Assembly (NCBI GenBank): GCA_024638915.1 | Contig: JAHEJJ010000009.1 | Span: 1 to 64,000, forward strand | DNA: 64,000 nt | Origin: Robiginitalea sp. | Lineage (GTDB): Bacteria; Bacteroidota; Bacteroidia; Flavobacteriales; Flavobacteriaceae | Direction of reading: 5' to 3' | In this document: in pieces, positions 42,847 through 50,695 of the stretch | Numbering within the stretch: position 1 is the first letter of the stretch | Layout: every line of letters begins with the position of its first letter | Position numbers and translations under genes: made by a program | The notes under the pieces: generated by a model | Told to the model about the DNA's origin: nothing | Seen by the model: only the letters and a program-made list of their open reading frames with translations | Database searches by the model: none

Positions 42847-43218
42847 ATGAAACAATTTCTGCTTGTCTTCCTTGGAGGCGGTTTAGGTAGCTCCCTTCGG
42901 TTTCTTATCAGCAAATTTTCCAACGATTACTTCAATAGTTTTATCCTCGGTACTTTTATAGTCAATATAACGGGCTGCCTTATTATGGGTTTAGTGCTCG
43001 GGTTCTCCTTTAAGAATACCCATCTGAGTCAGAACCAGGCTTTATTATTGGGTACCGGATTTTGCGGCGGCTTTACTACTTTTTCAGCCTTCGCGTCAGA
43101 AGAACACGCTCTGCTCAGATCAGGGGAAATCTTCCAGTTTTCCGTATATACTTTATCCTCCATTACCATTGGTATCGCCGCTATTTCCCTAGGACTTTGG
43201 CTATCGCGCCTTTCCTAG
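42847..43218 (+). CDS. crcB: Fluoride efflux channel CrcB (Fluc)
   Basis: Inner-membrane fluoride-specific channel, active as a dimer. It has 123 residues and four transmembrane helices. The signatures are GGGLGSSLRFLISKF near 9-23, GTFIVNITGCLIMG near 37-50 (conserved Asn) and GFCGGFTTFSAFASE near 73-87, which hold the Na+ site and the phenylalanine box. The leader is short because the small membrane gene ends 17 bases upstream, leaving no room for a fluoride riboswitch. Confidence 0.93.
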   Translation: MKQFLLVFLGGGLGSSLRFLISKFSNDYFNSFILGTFIVNITGCLIMGLVLGFSFKNTHLSQNQALLLGTGFCGGFTTFSAFASEEHALLRSGEIFQFSVYTLSSITIGIAAISLGLWLSRLS

Positions 43219-43375
43219 ATTTTCTCAAGGATTATATATACTACCTGAGCTTCCAGGGCTCAATAACTCTATTGAATACGCCGTATTGAGGCAAGTGGGC
43301 AGAGCTAGAGTCTTACATATTATTTAAGGCTTCCTACAAAAACGCCAATTTCACAAATTTTCTAGTTAAAAATAT

Positions 43376-43401
43376 TATACCCTCAAATTTTGGGGGGTAT
43401 A
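43376..43401 (+). repeat. Upstream 26-bp inverted repeat of the PII-amtB promoter
   Basis: TATACCC at 43376-43382 and GGGTATA at 43395-43401 with a 12-base T-rich spacer, a perfect 7-bp inverted repeat. It matches the copy at 43429-43454 in 18 of 26 positions. The copies start 53 bases apart, close to five helical turns, so they would face the same side of the DNA. Confidence 0.65.
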
Positions 43402-43428
43402 GTTGTAAAAACAATAAAAATGATAAGT

Positions 43429-43454
43429 TATACCCCTTTTTTTAGGAGGGTAAA
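43429..43454 (+). repeat. Downstream 26-bp inverted repeat, overlapping the -33 region
   Basis: TATACCC at 43429-43435, 12-base spacer, GGGTAAA at 43448-43454, one mismatch in the outer arm. Its centre (about 43441.5) lies some 37 bases before the estimated transcription start near 43478, a place typical of an activator that touches RNA polymerase. Confidence 0.65.
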
Positions 43455-43474
43455 TTTAAATCCATATATATTTG
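43441..43474 (+). promoter_or_regulatory. Promoter of the PII-amtB-barrel operon
   Basis: TATATTTG at 43467-43474, an exact -7 box, with only a weak TTTA at 43441-43444 in place of TTTG, 22 bases upstream. A weak -33 with a bound regulator site there fits an activator-dependent promoter. The box lies 23 bases before the PII start. Confidence 0.5.
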
Positions 43475-43497
43475 GCCCCATTAACAATTCTCTAATT

Positions 43498-43836
43498 ATG
43501 AAAAAAGTTGAGGCAATTATCAGAAAATCCAAGTTTGATGACGTGAAGAAAGCACTGCATCAGGTCGAGGTTAACTTCTTCAGTTACTGGGACGTAACAG
43601 GAGTAGGAAATGAAAAACAGGGTCATGTATATCGGGGCATATCCTATAGCACCACCGATATCCAACGCAGGTATCTGGAGATCGTGATTTCAGACGAGTT
43701 TCTGGAAAGAACCGTGAACGCCGTTCTCGATTCTGCTTATACCGGTAACGTGGGAGATGGGAAAATCTTTGTTTCAGATGTTCTCCAGGCCTATCGTATC
43801 AGAACAAAAGAAAACGGCCACGCCGGAATTAACTAA
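43498..43836 (+). CDS. glnB: PII nitrogen signalling protein
   Basis: Trimeric sensor of ATP/ADP and 2-oxoglutarate that controls ammonium uptake and other nitrogen functions. The start MKKVEAIIRKSKFDDVKKAL at 43498 is the family opening; the frame to 43390 is rejected. The 112-residue chain keeps the T-loop GHVYRGISY, in which Y50 corresponds to the uridylylated Y51 of E. coli, and the B-loop TGNVGDGKIFV (about 82-92) that holds the nucleotide. Because it precedes amtB by 25 bases, GlnK would be an equally good name. Twin inverted repeats lie in the promoter. Confidence 0.93.
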   Translation: MKKVEAIIRKSKFDDVKKALHQVEVNFFSYWDVTGVGNEKQGHVYRGISYSTTDIQRRYLEIVISDEFLERTVNAVLDSAYTGNVGDGKIFVSDVLQAYRIRTKENGHAGIN

Positions 43837-43861
43837 CCACTATTTATAAATACTTAAAGAA

Positions 43862-45115
43862 ATGGACGCAGGTTTATTTACAGCTAACAACGTTTGGATG
43901 ATGGTATGTACAGCACTGGTGTTTTTTATGCACCTTGGCTTTGCGGGACTGGAAATAGGACTTACCAGGCAAAAGAATACCATAAACATCCTTTTTAAAA
44001 ATATATTCATTATAACGGTAGGGCTCCTTATGTATTATATAGGAGGTTTTAATTTAATGTATCCGGGATTTGCAGACGGTTCTTCAGGCATTTTGGATTT
44101 TGCGGGATTTGGCATAGCCATCCCCGAGAATGGTTTGACCACGGATTACGCTGATGGCGGATATACCTGGTGGACAGACTTCTTATTTCAAGGGATGTTC
44201 GCTGCAACCGCCGCAACTATAGTTTCAGGAGCCGTAGCAGAACGAATTAAAATCGGCCCTTTTATGATCTTTACCATATTTTATGTCGGCCTGGTATACC
44301 CCATCGTGGGATCCTGGCAATGGGGAGGTGGATTCCTTTCTACATTGGGTGGAGATGATGGAGGGTTTTATGACTTTGCAGGTTCTACCCTGGTGCATTC
44401 AGTAGGAGGTTGGGGTGCGCTGATTGGTATCTATCTTCTCGGTGCCCGTATAGGCAAGTTCGGTGAGGACGGAAAGCCAAAGGCGATTCCCGGGCATAAT
44501 ATTCCCCTGGCCACTGTCGGTGTATTAATACTCTGGCTCGGTTGGTTCGGTTTTAATGGAGGTTCCGTACTTTCAGCAGATCCGGCTACTACTTCCTTAG
44601 TATTGGTCACAACCTGTCTTGCTGCTGCAGCCGGAGGAGTCGGAGCACTTCTAGTCTCGACCTTTGCTTATAAAAATCTGGATCTCACTATGTTCCTTAA
44701 TGGAATATTAGGAGGTCTGGTAGGAATTACCGCAGGTGCCGATTTGATGTCGCCTAACGAAGCGGTTATCATTGGTTTAATTGCAGGGGCCATTATTGTA
44801 GGTGGTGTTGCGCTAATCGACAGGATACGATTGGATGATCCGGTTGGTGCGGTAACAGTACACCTTATCTGCGGTATTTGGGGTACTCTTGCAGTAGGTA
44901 TATTCGGAAGCATGGCTGGTGGAGAACAGTTCCTGTATCAGCTAACAGGCGTTGCCGCGGCAGGTGTTTTCTGCTGTATCGCATCCTTTATCATCTTTTT
45001 TGCCTTGAAGAAGACTGTAGGAATACGGGTTTCCAAGGAAGAAGAATTGGAAGGTCTGGATCTGCACGAACACGGAATGGATGCCTATGCCGATTTCAGG
45101 ATGAATCAACATTAA
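43862..45115 (+). CDS. amtB: Ammonium transporter AmtB
   Basis: Inner-membrane ammonium channel, trimeric, 417 residues with eleven transmembrane helices. The twin pore histidines are seen in STLVHSVGGWGALIG (about 176-190) and VTVHLICGIWGTLAVG (about 323-338). The phenylalanine gate region is FFQGMFAATAATIVSGAVAERIK near 104-126. The C-terminal tail KEEELEGLDLHEHGMDAYADF is the part that contacts PII. It is in an operon with PII upstream (25 bases), and an intercistronic hairpin precedes the barrel gene. Confidence 0.95.
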   Translation: MDAGLFTANNVWMMVCTALVFFMHLGFAGLEIGLTRQKNTINILFKNIFIITVGLLMYYIGGFNLMYPGFADGSSGILDFAGFGIAIPENGLTTDYADGGYTWWTDFLFQGMFAATAATIVSGAVAERIKIGPFMIFTIFYVGLVYPIVGSWQWGGGFLSTLGGDDGGFYDFAGSTLVHSVGGWGALIGIYLLGARIGKFGEDGKPKAIPGHNIPLATVGVLILWLGWFGFNGGSVLSADPATTSLVLVTTCLAAAAGGVGALLVSTFAYKNLDLTMFLNGILGGLVGITAGADLMSPNEAVIIGLIAGAIIVGGVALIDRIRLDDPVGAVTVHLICGIWGTLAVGIFGSMAGGEQFLYQLTGVAAAGVFCCIASFIIFFALKKTVGIRVSKEEELEGLDLHEHGMDAYADFRMNQH

Positions 45116-45130
45116 CAGTATAAAAAAGCT

Positions 45131-45160
45131 AACGGAGCGTTTGGCAGAACGCTCCGTTTA
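45131..45160 (+). terminator. Hairpin between amtB and the barrel gene
   Basis: An 11-bp perfect stem AACGGAGCGTT (45131-45141) with AACGCTCCGTT (45148-45158), loop TGGCAG, followed by only TTTAG. The weak U-tract suggests partial termination or protection of the upstream mRNA rather than a full stop; the barrel gene begins 74 bases after it. Confidence 0.6.
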
Positions 45161-45231
45161 GTAACCATTTTAAAAATCAATTGAAAAACAATTAACGCAT
45201 TCCTGAGAAGGAATCACTAAAACATTGAATT

Positions 45232-46356
45232 ATGAAAACGATTACCAACACAAGTTACATAAAAAATCTCCTTTTGCTAGCCATATTGTTGCTCGGAGCA
45301 GGAATATATGCCCAGGAGGAAGAAGAAGAATCAAAGGAAAAGAAATTTTCATTCTCCGGCTCGGTTGACGGCTATTTCAGGACCAATTTCAATGGACTGA
45401 ATAAAGAAGTGATCGATGTAGACAACCTGATCTCATTCGGTCCTACTGCACCGGGTACCGCATTTGCGAATGATCCCGGATTTGCTCTGGGTATGGTTAA
45501 CCTGATCGCCTCCTATGAAGGCGAAAAAGTAGGCTTTGTAGCCGACCTGGTATTTGGTCCTAGAGGTGAAGTGGCTGTATTTTTCTCCGAACCCTCTACA
45601 AATATTGTGAACCAGTTATATGTATTCTGGAATGTTAGTGAGAAAGTTACTTTGACTTTTGGAAATTGGAATACGTTCTTAGGATACGAAGTGATTTCAC
45701 CTGTTGCTAATTTCAACTATAGTACTTCGTATATGTTTTCCTGGGGACCTTTTTCACATGCAGGGATCAAGGCCGATTTTGATCTAGGGAACGACTGGTC
45801 TGCCATGCTGGCAGTTATGAATCCAACCGATTTTACTGAATTCAATCCATTTGCCGAATATTCATTTGGCGCACAGTTGGGTTATTCTGGTCAGTTTCTC
45901 AACCTGATCTATGGTAAGCAAGGTCCTAGTGAGGTAATCAGCGGCGGTGATTTCACCGATACTGATATCAAAGGACTTTTTCAAATTGATTTTACAGGAG
46001 GTTTTGATGTAACTGATTCATTCTTTCTAGGTATCAATGCGACCTACCAGGATGCAGATGGATTAGGCTTTTATGGTGCAGCACTATATCCGCAATTGGC
46101 AACCTCGGATACTTTTACGATCGGACTTCGTGCTGAATACTTCAAAGAAAGAGGCGATTACGGTGCTATTGGAACGGGTCTGGAAGATTCGAGTGTGGTT
46201 GCCATTACGGCTACCGGAAATATTCAGATTGGAGATCTTGCAATAAAACCAGAGATCAGATTCGACAGCGCGTCGGATAACGCTTTTCTTAACTCCGATC
46301 TTGAGGCACAGGATAACCTGGCCTCTTTCGTTCTGGCCGCGGTTTATGCTTTTTAG
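45232..46356 (+). CDS. Outer-membrane beta-barrel protein linked to amtB
   Basis: A 374-residue exported protein with a signal peptide ending near residue 27 (GIYAQ), then an acidic EEEEESKE stretch and about 16 barrel strands, for example FSFSGSVDGYFRTNF, VTLTFGNWNTFLGYE, FSWGPFSHAGIKADF, FTIGLRAEYF, ending in FVLAAVYAF with a terminal aromatic residue. It fits the Bbp2/OmpL-like porin-2 family seen in Bacteroidota. The position after PII and AmtB suggests a role in getting ammonium or another nitrogen solute across the outer membrane; this is an inference from context. A terminator follows 59 bases after the stop. Confidence 0.8.
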   Translation: MKTITNTSYIKNLLLLAILLLGAGIYAQEEEEESKEKKFSFSGSVDGYFRTNFNGLNKEVIDVDNLISFGPTAPGTAFANDPGFALGMVNLIASYEGEKVGFVADLVFGPRGEVAVFFSEPSTNIVNQLYVFWNVSEKVTLTFGNWNTFLGYEVISPVANFNYSTSYMFSWGPFSHAGIKADFDLGNDWSAMLAVMNPTDFTEFNPFAEYSFGAQLGYSGQFLNLIYGKQGPSEVISGGDFTDTDIKGLFQIDFTGGFDVTDSFFLGINATYQDADGLGFYGAALYPQLATSDTFTIGLRAEYFKERGDYGAIGTGLEDSSVVAITATGNIQIGDLAIKPEIRFDSASDNAFLNSDLEAQDNLASFVLAAVYAF

Positions 46357-46415
46357 AGGTCTAAAACCTTTTAGATATAGATTTAGTTAAGTTTGGTTTG
46401 TGTTTAATTATAGTG

Positions 46416-46451
46416 AAGGATCCTGACCGGTTGATCAGGATCCTTTCTTTT
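46416..46451 (+). terminator. Intrinsic terminator after the barrel gene
   Basis: AAGGATCCTGA (46416-46426) pairs with TCAGGATCCTT (46435-46445), an 11-bp perfect stem with a CCGGTTGA loop and a T-rich tail. The right arm overlaps the stop codon of the convergent DUF1684 gene at 46435. Confidence 0.88.
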
Positions 46452-47097
46452 GAAACATCTTGAGACCGGCATTGATCTCTACATCAAGATGATTTACTTT
46501 GGGAACCAGCGGGCAGGAATATTTTTTATTGTAAACACAATAGGGGTTATAGGCCTTGTTGAAATCGATAAGAATGGAATCGCCTGTGGGAACATTAAGA
46601 TCGATATACCGGCCACCGGTATAGGTAGTCAGACCATTGGTCTTATCGGTAAAAGGCAGAAAGAGATAATCTTTATATTCCTCATTATCTTCCAATTCCT
46701 GGCTCTGATAGACTTCGAGTTGAAGATCGCGTTGCCCGAGTTTGAAACGGGCAATTCCATAAACTCTTTCCGTTGATTTACGATCGGTTGTGGTCGGCAT
46801 TAAAAATGGGAGCGCATCCGGAGTTTTCTCCAGATAGGCCATCACCCTGAAATTCGTATCCGGTTCAAAAAAATCGAGCCCTTCAAAGTCCTTACGATAT
46901 CGATCGGGCAACGGAGAGGATTCAGCATCTCTGAACTGCACATTCAGTTCATTTTGAAATGTTACGATATCGAGCAGCGCTTCTGTCTGCCCGGAGCGGC
47001 TTGGTTTATCCATCTCATCGTGATATCTTTTGGCATCTTTACAGCTTGCTAAGACCACCATCAGGGCGATCAAGGATATAGCAGATAAGTTTTTCAT
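46435..47097 (-). CDS. DUF1684 lipoprotein
   Basis: A 220-residue exported lipoprotein with a lipobox ending in VVLASC (Cys about residue 19). The DUF1684 pattern is clear: GKIDFEPD-like DFFEPDTNFRVMAYLEKT near 74-91, VYGIARFKLGQRDLQLEVYQSQ near 112-133, LFLPFTDKTNGLTTYTGGRYIDL and the C-terminal FNKAYNPYCVYNKKYSCPLVPKVNHLDVEINAG, whose YNPYC and YSCPLVP motifs are diagnostic. The family has no known function. Its last codons are part of the terminator stem of the opposite gene. Confidence 0.87.
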   Translation of the reverse strand: MKNLSAISLIALMVVLASCKDAKRYHDEMDKPSRSGQTEALLDIVTFQNELNVQFRDAESSPLPDRYRKDFEGLDFFEPDTNFRVMAYLEKTPDALPFLMPTTTDRKSTERVYGIARFKLGQRDLQLEVYQSQELEDNEEYKDYLFLPFTDKTNGLTTYTGGRYIDLNVPTGDSILIDFNKAYNPYCVYNKKYSCPLVPKVNHLDVEINAGLKMFQKKGS

Positions 47098-47308
47098 CAG
47101 ACCAATATAAGGGAAACCTCAATACCACTAAGATAATTTTTTGCTGGTTTTGTTCGGAGAATTAAAAATTATGGCCACCAAAATATAGTATTTTCGTTTG
47201 CGCATATATTCGCGCCTAATTCGGGTATGCGGGCCATTTCAAATTTTGGATATGAAACCAGTTGGTTTGGCTCCTCCTCCATCGGTCTGGTTGGCATTTT
47301 GCTACTTT

Positions 47309-47316
47309 TACTTTTG
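47309..47316 (+). promoter_or_regulatory. -7 promoter box for the DJ-1/PfpI lipoprotein
   Basis: TACTTTTG, an exact TAnnTTTG match, 26 bases before the ATG at 47343. Confidence 0.4.
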
Positions 47317-47342
47317 AAAAATCGATTAAATCGAAAATCACC

Positions 47343-48092
47343 ATGAGAAAGACCACGAAAATCCTCATAATAATACTCTTCAGCCTGCTCTGCTTTTATT
47401 CTTGTGGGGATCGTATGAATCAGCCATCCGACGACCCTACTGAAAAGAATGTTATCAGGGCTGCTGACAGCAATGTCTACAATGTAGCTTTTTTGATTAT
47501 GGAAGGTACCTATAATACTGAATTCACCGCGCCTTATGATATTTTTCAGCACACGCAGTTTAGAAAGGGAATCAAACCGATGAACACTTTTACGGTGGCC
47601 AATACCAAAGAACCGATCACTACATTTGAAGGGGTGCGTATCCTTCCGGATTATGACTACATAAAAGATGATATTCCCAGGATAGATATTCTTGTCGTAC
47701 CGAGCGCAGAACACCATCTGGACACCGATCTTAGCGATAATGCAATGTTGAATTTTGTTCGGAAGGTAGATCAGAATGCACAATTTGTCACTTCCCATTG
47801 CGATGGCGCTTTTGTTCTGGCCAAAGCCGGATTACTGAATTCGGTAACCTCCACGACCTTTCCAAGCGATATTAAAATTTACCGTGAAATGTTTCCTGAT
47901 CTGAAGGTTGCCGACAGTGTAATGTTTGTTCATGATGGTAAATACATTACTTCGGCCGGGGGAGCAAAGAGTTTTGAGGCGGCCCTCTATTTATGCCAGC
48001 ACCTCTATGGGGAAGAAATCGCGCGTTCTTTGGCAGGCGGACTGGTCATCGATTGGGACCTAAACCAGGTTCCCTGTATTATTCCTCGATAA
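47343..48092 (+). CDS. DJ-1/PfpI-family lipoprotein
   Basis: A 249-residue protein with a lipoprotein-type signal (hydrophobic core and SLLCFYSC, Cys about residue 21) and a DJ-1/PfpI class I amidotransferase-like domain. The fold is shown by VAFLIMEGTYNTEFTAPYDIFQHTQF near 47-72 and the nucleophile elbow FVTSHCDGAFVLAKAGLL near 158-175, with the conserved cysteine. The later TSAGGAKSFEAALYLCQHLYG is usual for the AraC-linked PfpI branch, here without a DNA-binding domain. Substrate unknown. The frame to 47262 precedes the signal and is rejected. It overlaps the convergent hydrolase gene by 14 bases. Confidence 0.82.
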   Translation: MRKTTKILIIILFSLLCFYSCGDRMNQPSDDPTEKNVIRAADSNVYNVAFLIMEGTYNTEFTAPYDIFQHTQFRKGIKPMNTFTVANTKEPITTFEGVRILPDYDYIKDDIPRIDILVVPSAEHHLDTDLSDNAMLNFVRKVDQNAQFVTSHCDGAFVLAKAGLLNSVTSTTFPSDIKIYREMFPDLKVADSVMFVHDGKYITSAGGAKSFEAALYLCQHLYGEEIARSLAGGLVIDWDLNQVPCIIPR

Positions 48093-49491
48093 TTTCGTAA
48101 CGAGCGTCTTTGAGATATTTACCAATCAATTCGTTGTACTTCGGTGTGATTCTCAATAGGGCGGTATTCTCAAGATCGTATAAGGCAGCCTTATCCTTAT
48201 AACCTTTTTTAAGGAGCTCTTCGAGATAGAAAAGCGAGGTGCCAAAGTCTTCATATTTGGCGCTATCTGAAATGATCTTTAAGTAATAGTCGAAATTATC
48301 CGGCTCGGTAATCGTTTTCAGCATCCATAGAAAACTGAGTACTTCGTCGTTCACCTGATCTTCGGCAGCTTCTATATCGATATTATCTTCAATCAGCGCA
48401 TTGAGATAAGCCAAAAGACGAACACCCATTTTACGTTCCGCAGAAGGCTTTTTTTCGTACTTTTTAAGCTCTTCCATCTGGTAATTCCACCAACCCAGAT
48501 TGTTGTAGTTTAAACTTCCTATATCTTCCAACAAGTTGTATTGATATTCATCCCGCATGAGGGTTTCCTTAAAAAGCGCCCCATTCTCATTCCTTCTCAT
48601 GGTACGGTAGTCCTTGTTTTTTCGCAGGGACTTACTTTCAGCCTGAAGGGAATCCACAGAGAGATGAAGTTGATAGGTGCTGATAATCTCGTTCATAAGA
48701 TCGTAGGCCATCACAAGATCGCGCGCCTGGATCATTTCATCCAAGTCATTCAATTCCTTTCGGTAAGTGTTCTCCACAAATGGTAGATTCTTCGGAGTCT
48801 GGCCTTTAGACATAGCCCTAAGCGTTATGGCCGCCAGAGCCTTTTCTATATACCGCGGTTCGGGCCAGCTGTGTCCGCCATTGAAAACCCAGAGTTGATT
48901 GGGAAATTTCAGTCTTTTAAGCGTTGCCCTGGCCTCGAGCATATCAGGATAGCCATAGTCTTCGTTCCCTACCACCCCTATGAAATGAAAAATATTATTG
49001 CTATTCAGCAGTTCATAGTTTGGGATAGCAGCCCCTAGAGAGATCACCCCCCGGAAACCCTTGATAAAAGAAGGTACAAGCGAGGCAAATCGGCCGCCCG
49101 AGGAAAATCCGGCGGAATAGATCCGTTCATTTTCGAGGGAGATCAGCGCCTCCGCTGATTTTAATAATCGATTGGTTATCAATATGTTATTGGTAATTGA
49201 AATGCTATCGTGCAACGCATTAGAACCGACTAATACATACCCTTGTTCTTCAGCAGCATTCACAAACATTGAAATCGCTCTTTTACCACGCCCCTGCATA
49301 TCACAAACCATCACTAGTGGCCAGCTTTTCTCCAAATCGAAGCTTTTTGGCAAATAGATGGCAAAAGATTCATCTTTCGATGCCAGAATCGAATCGGTAA
49401 TAACCCCTTTTTTTAAACTGAAATCCTGCGCCTGCAATGGCAACGCCAATAACGCATTGAGGAGGAAAAAGAAACAATATACTTTCTGCAT
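48079..49491 (-). CDS. Exported alpha/beta-hydrolase with C-terminal helical part
   Basis: A 470-residue protein with a signal peptide (start 49491) ending near residue 20 (LPLQAQD). The alpha/beta-hydrolase part shows LVMVCDMQGRG (about 56-66), then the nucleophile elbow YSAGFSSGGRFASLVP (about 122-137, G-x-S-x-G form) and FNGGHSWPEPRYI near 198-210 with a catalytic histidine. The second half from about 225 is helical with TPR-like spacing and includes AYDLMNEI and YLEELLKKGYKDKAALYDLENTALLR. It could be an esterase or a peptidase-like hydrolase; the substrate is not known. The stop overlaps the PfpI gene by 14 bases. Confidence 0.78.
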   Translation of the reverse strand: MQKVYCFFFLLNALLALPLQAQDFSLKKGVITDSILASKDESFAIYLPKSFDLEKSWPLVMVCDMQGRGKRAISMFVNAAEEQGYVLVGSNALHDSISITNNILITNRLLKSAEALISLENERIYSAGFSSGGRFASLVPSFIKGFRGVISLGAAIPNYELLNSNNIFHFIGVVGNEDYGYPDMLEARATLKRLKFPNQLWVFNGGHSWPEPRYIEKALAAITLRAMSKGQTPKNLPFVENTYRKELNDLDEMIQARDLVMAYDLMNEIISTYQLHLSVDSLQAESKSLRKNKDYRTMRRNENGALFKETLMRDEYQYNLLEDIGSLNYNNLGWWNYQMEELKKYEKKPSAERKMGVRLLAYLNALIEDNIDIEAAEDQVNDEVLSFLWMLKTITEPDNFDYYLKIISDSAKYEDFGTSLFYLEELLKKGYKDKAALYDLENTALLRITPKYNELIGKYLKDARYEIIEE

Positions 49492-49644
49492 ACCAAAAGG
49501 TTCATCAAAAACCCGGCCAAAATTAGAAATTATCGAAACACCGATAATACCCATTCTTTATCAAAATGCGCGAACAACATTGATGTATTGGTGCGCTATT
49601 ATAAAGAACGCAATTATATCAATGATCCACAAATAAATAGTATA

Positions 49645-50115
49645 CTAGCCCACATTTCCCGACGTGCTACCGAGTTGATTTTTGGTTATTGGCGCATCCG
49701 AGATCACATCGGAAAGTATAATATTTGTTCGTGTTTCACCATACTGTATAAGCATGTCGATGAATTTCTCCAGGTGGAATTGATCACGTAGGATCACCTC
49801 CATGATTATATTTTCGTTTCCCGTTATACGATAGCAATTCACAACCTCATCTAACATTTTAACCTTTTCCAGAAAAGGTTTTAATTTTCCCATAAAGGCC
49901 TTAAGTGTTATCATGGCTTTTAATTGGTATCCCAGTTTACTGTGAGAAACTCTGGCCGTATACCGTTCAACAATGCCGGTATCTTCCATTTTTTTCACCC
50001 GTTCGGCAATGGCCGGTGGAGTGAGTCCAATTTTCCTGCCAATACTGGAATATGAAGCCCTGGCATTGCGCTGCAAGGCTACAAGAATTCGCCAGTTTAG
50101 GTCATCAATTATCAT
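49645..50115 (-). CDS. Lrp/AsnC-family transcription regulator
   Basis: A 156-residue feast/famine regulator. The N-terminal winged helix-turn-helix is seen in DDLNWRILVALQRNARASYSSIGRKIGLTPPAIAERVKKMEDTGIV (about 3-48), followed by a C-terminal RAM ligand-binding domain (LKAMITLKAFMG, CYRITGNENIIMEVIL). The 125-base gap that it shares with the divergent gene holds a partial palindrome, a reasonable autoregulation site. Its neighbours (IcmF, ilvE and HMG-CoA lyase elsewhere) suggest amino-acid or acyl-CoA control, but the ligand is not known. Confidence 0.92.
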   Translation of the reverse strand: MIIDDLNWRILVALQRNARASYSSIGRKIGLTPPAIAERVKKMEDTGIVERYTARVSHSKLGYQLKAMITLKAFMGKLKPFLEKVKMLDEVVNCYRITGNENIIMEVILRDQFHLEKFIDMLIQYGETRTNIILSDVISDAPITKNQLGSTSGNVG

Positions 50116-50167
50116 TCTTAAGTAATATCGTGATTATTCTTTTATTATTAAAGCTAATATACAAAAT

Positions 50168-50185
50168 ACTTAATTTAATTAAAGT
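50168..50185. promoter_or_regulatory. Candidate Lrp/AsnC operator
   Basis: An 18-base imperfect palindrome, ACTTAATTT followed by AATTAAAGT, with seven of nine base pairs matching, in the shared 125-base region between the Lrp/AsnC gene and the divergent ORF. Confidence 0.35.
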
Positions 50186-50193
50186 TAACATTT

Positions 50194-50201
50194 TATTTTT
50201 G
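50194..50201 (+). promoter_or_regulatory. -7 promoter box for the 144-residue protein
   Basis: TATTTTTG, an exact TAnnTTTG match, 38 bases before the ATG at 50240 and just downstream of the candidate palindrome. Confidence 0.35.
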
Positions 50202-50239
50202 GCCTTAACTTTAAGATTCTAATTGCTGAAAAGAAAAAA

Positions 50240-50674
50240 ATGTCCCAAAACAACTTCAGATCAATTCCGATCTACCGTAAAGCACTAGACCTGTGCACCA
50301 TAAGCCGGGAAATCGCTTCATTTGTTTCCTACAACAAGGATCTATTAAAACTATACCAATCGAATAGTTTGCGCGACCACATTGCAGATTCCCTCCTGAC
50401 CGACGCTATTTTGATTCCCAAGCATATCGCTGAGGCAGAAACATCAGATTCTCAGGCCGTTCGAATGAAAAGTGCGCGTTTTATCAACATTATGATACGA
50501 AATATTATCTCCTACTGTAATGGATTGGAAAAAGACGGCGTAAAGGAAAAGGAATATCTCAATCTGTTGAGAAAGGAGATAAAAAGTTTTAGAAAGACAT
50601 TCCGCATCTGGAGGAAATCCCTTGGCCGCAACCAAGATGGCCAGTGGGGCCTTAATGACAGATTTGGTTTCTGA
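50240..50674 (+). CDS. Small helical protein, possibly of the four-helix 23S-IVP-like type
   Basis: A 144-residue soluble basic protein with amphipathic helices, FRSIPIYRKALDLCTISREIASFVSYNKD (about 5-33) at the start and KEKEYLNLLRKEIKSFRKTFRIWRKSLGR near 102-130 at the end. The opening I-x-x-Y-x-x-A-L-x-L pattern is like the S23/IVP four-helix proteins, but the match is weak. No function can be assigned. It is divergent from the Lrp/AsnC gene and convergent with IcmF, 21 bases away. A control link with these is only a position argument. Confidence 0.55.
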   Translation: MSQNNFRSIPIYRKALDLCTISREIASFVSYNKDLLKLYQSNSLRDHIADSLLTDAILIPKHIAEAETSDSQAVRMKSARFINIMIRNIISYCNGLEKDGVKEKEYLNLLRKEIKSFRKTFRIWRKSLGRNQDGQWGLNDRFGF

Positions 50675-50695
50675 TAGGATTAAAATTCGACACTT

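Noticed and set aside
43255-43290. CTCAATA and TATTGAG hairpin after crcB as a terminator.
   Set aside because: The stem is weak and interrupted, and there is no T-run on either strand.
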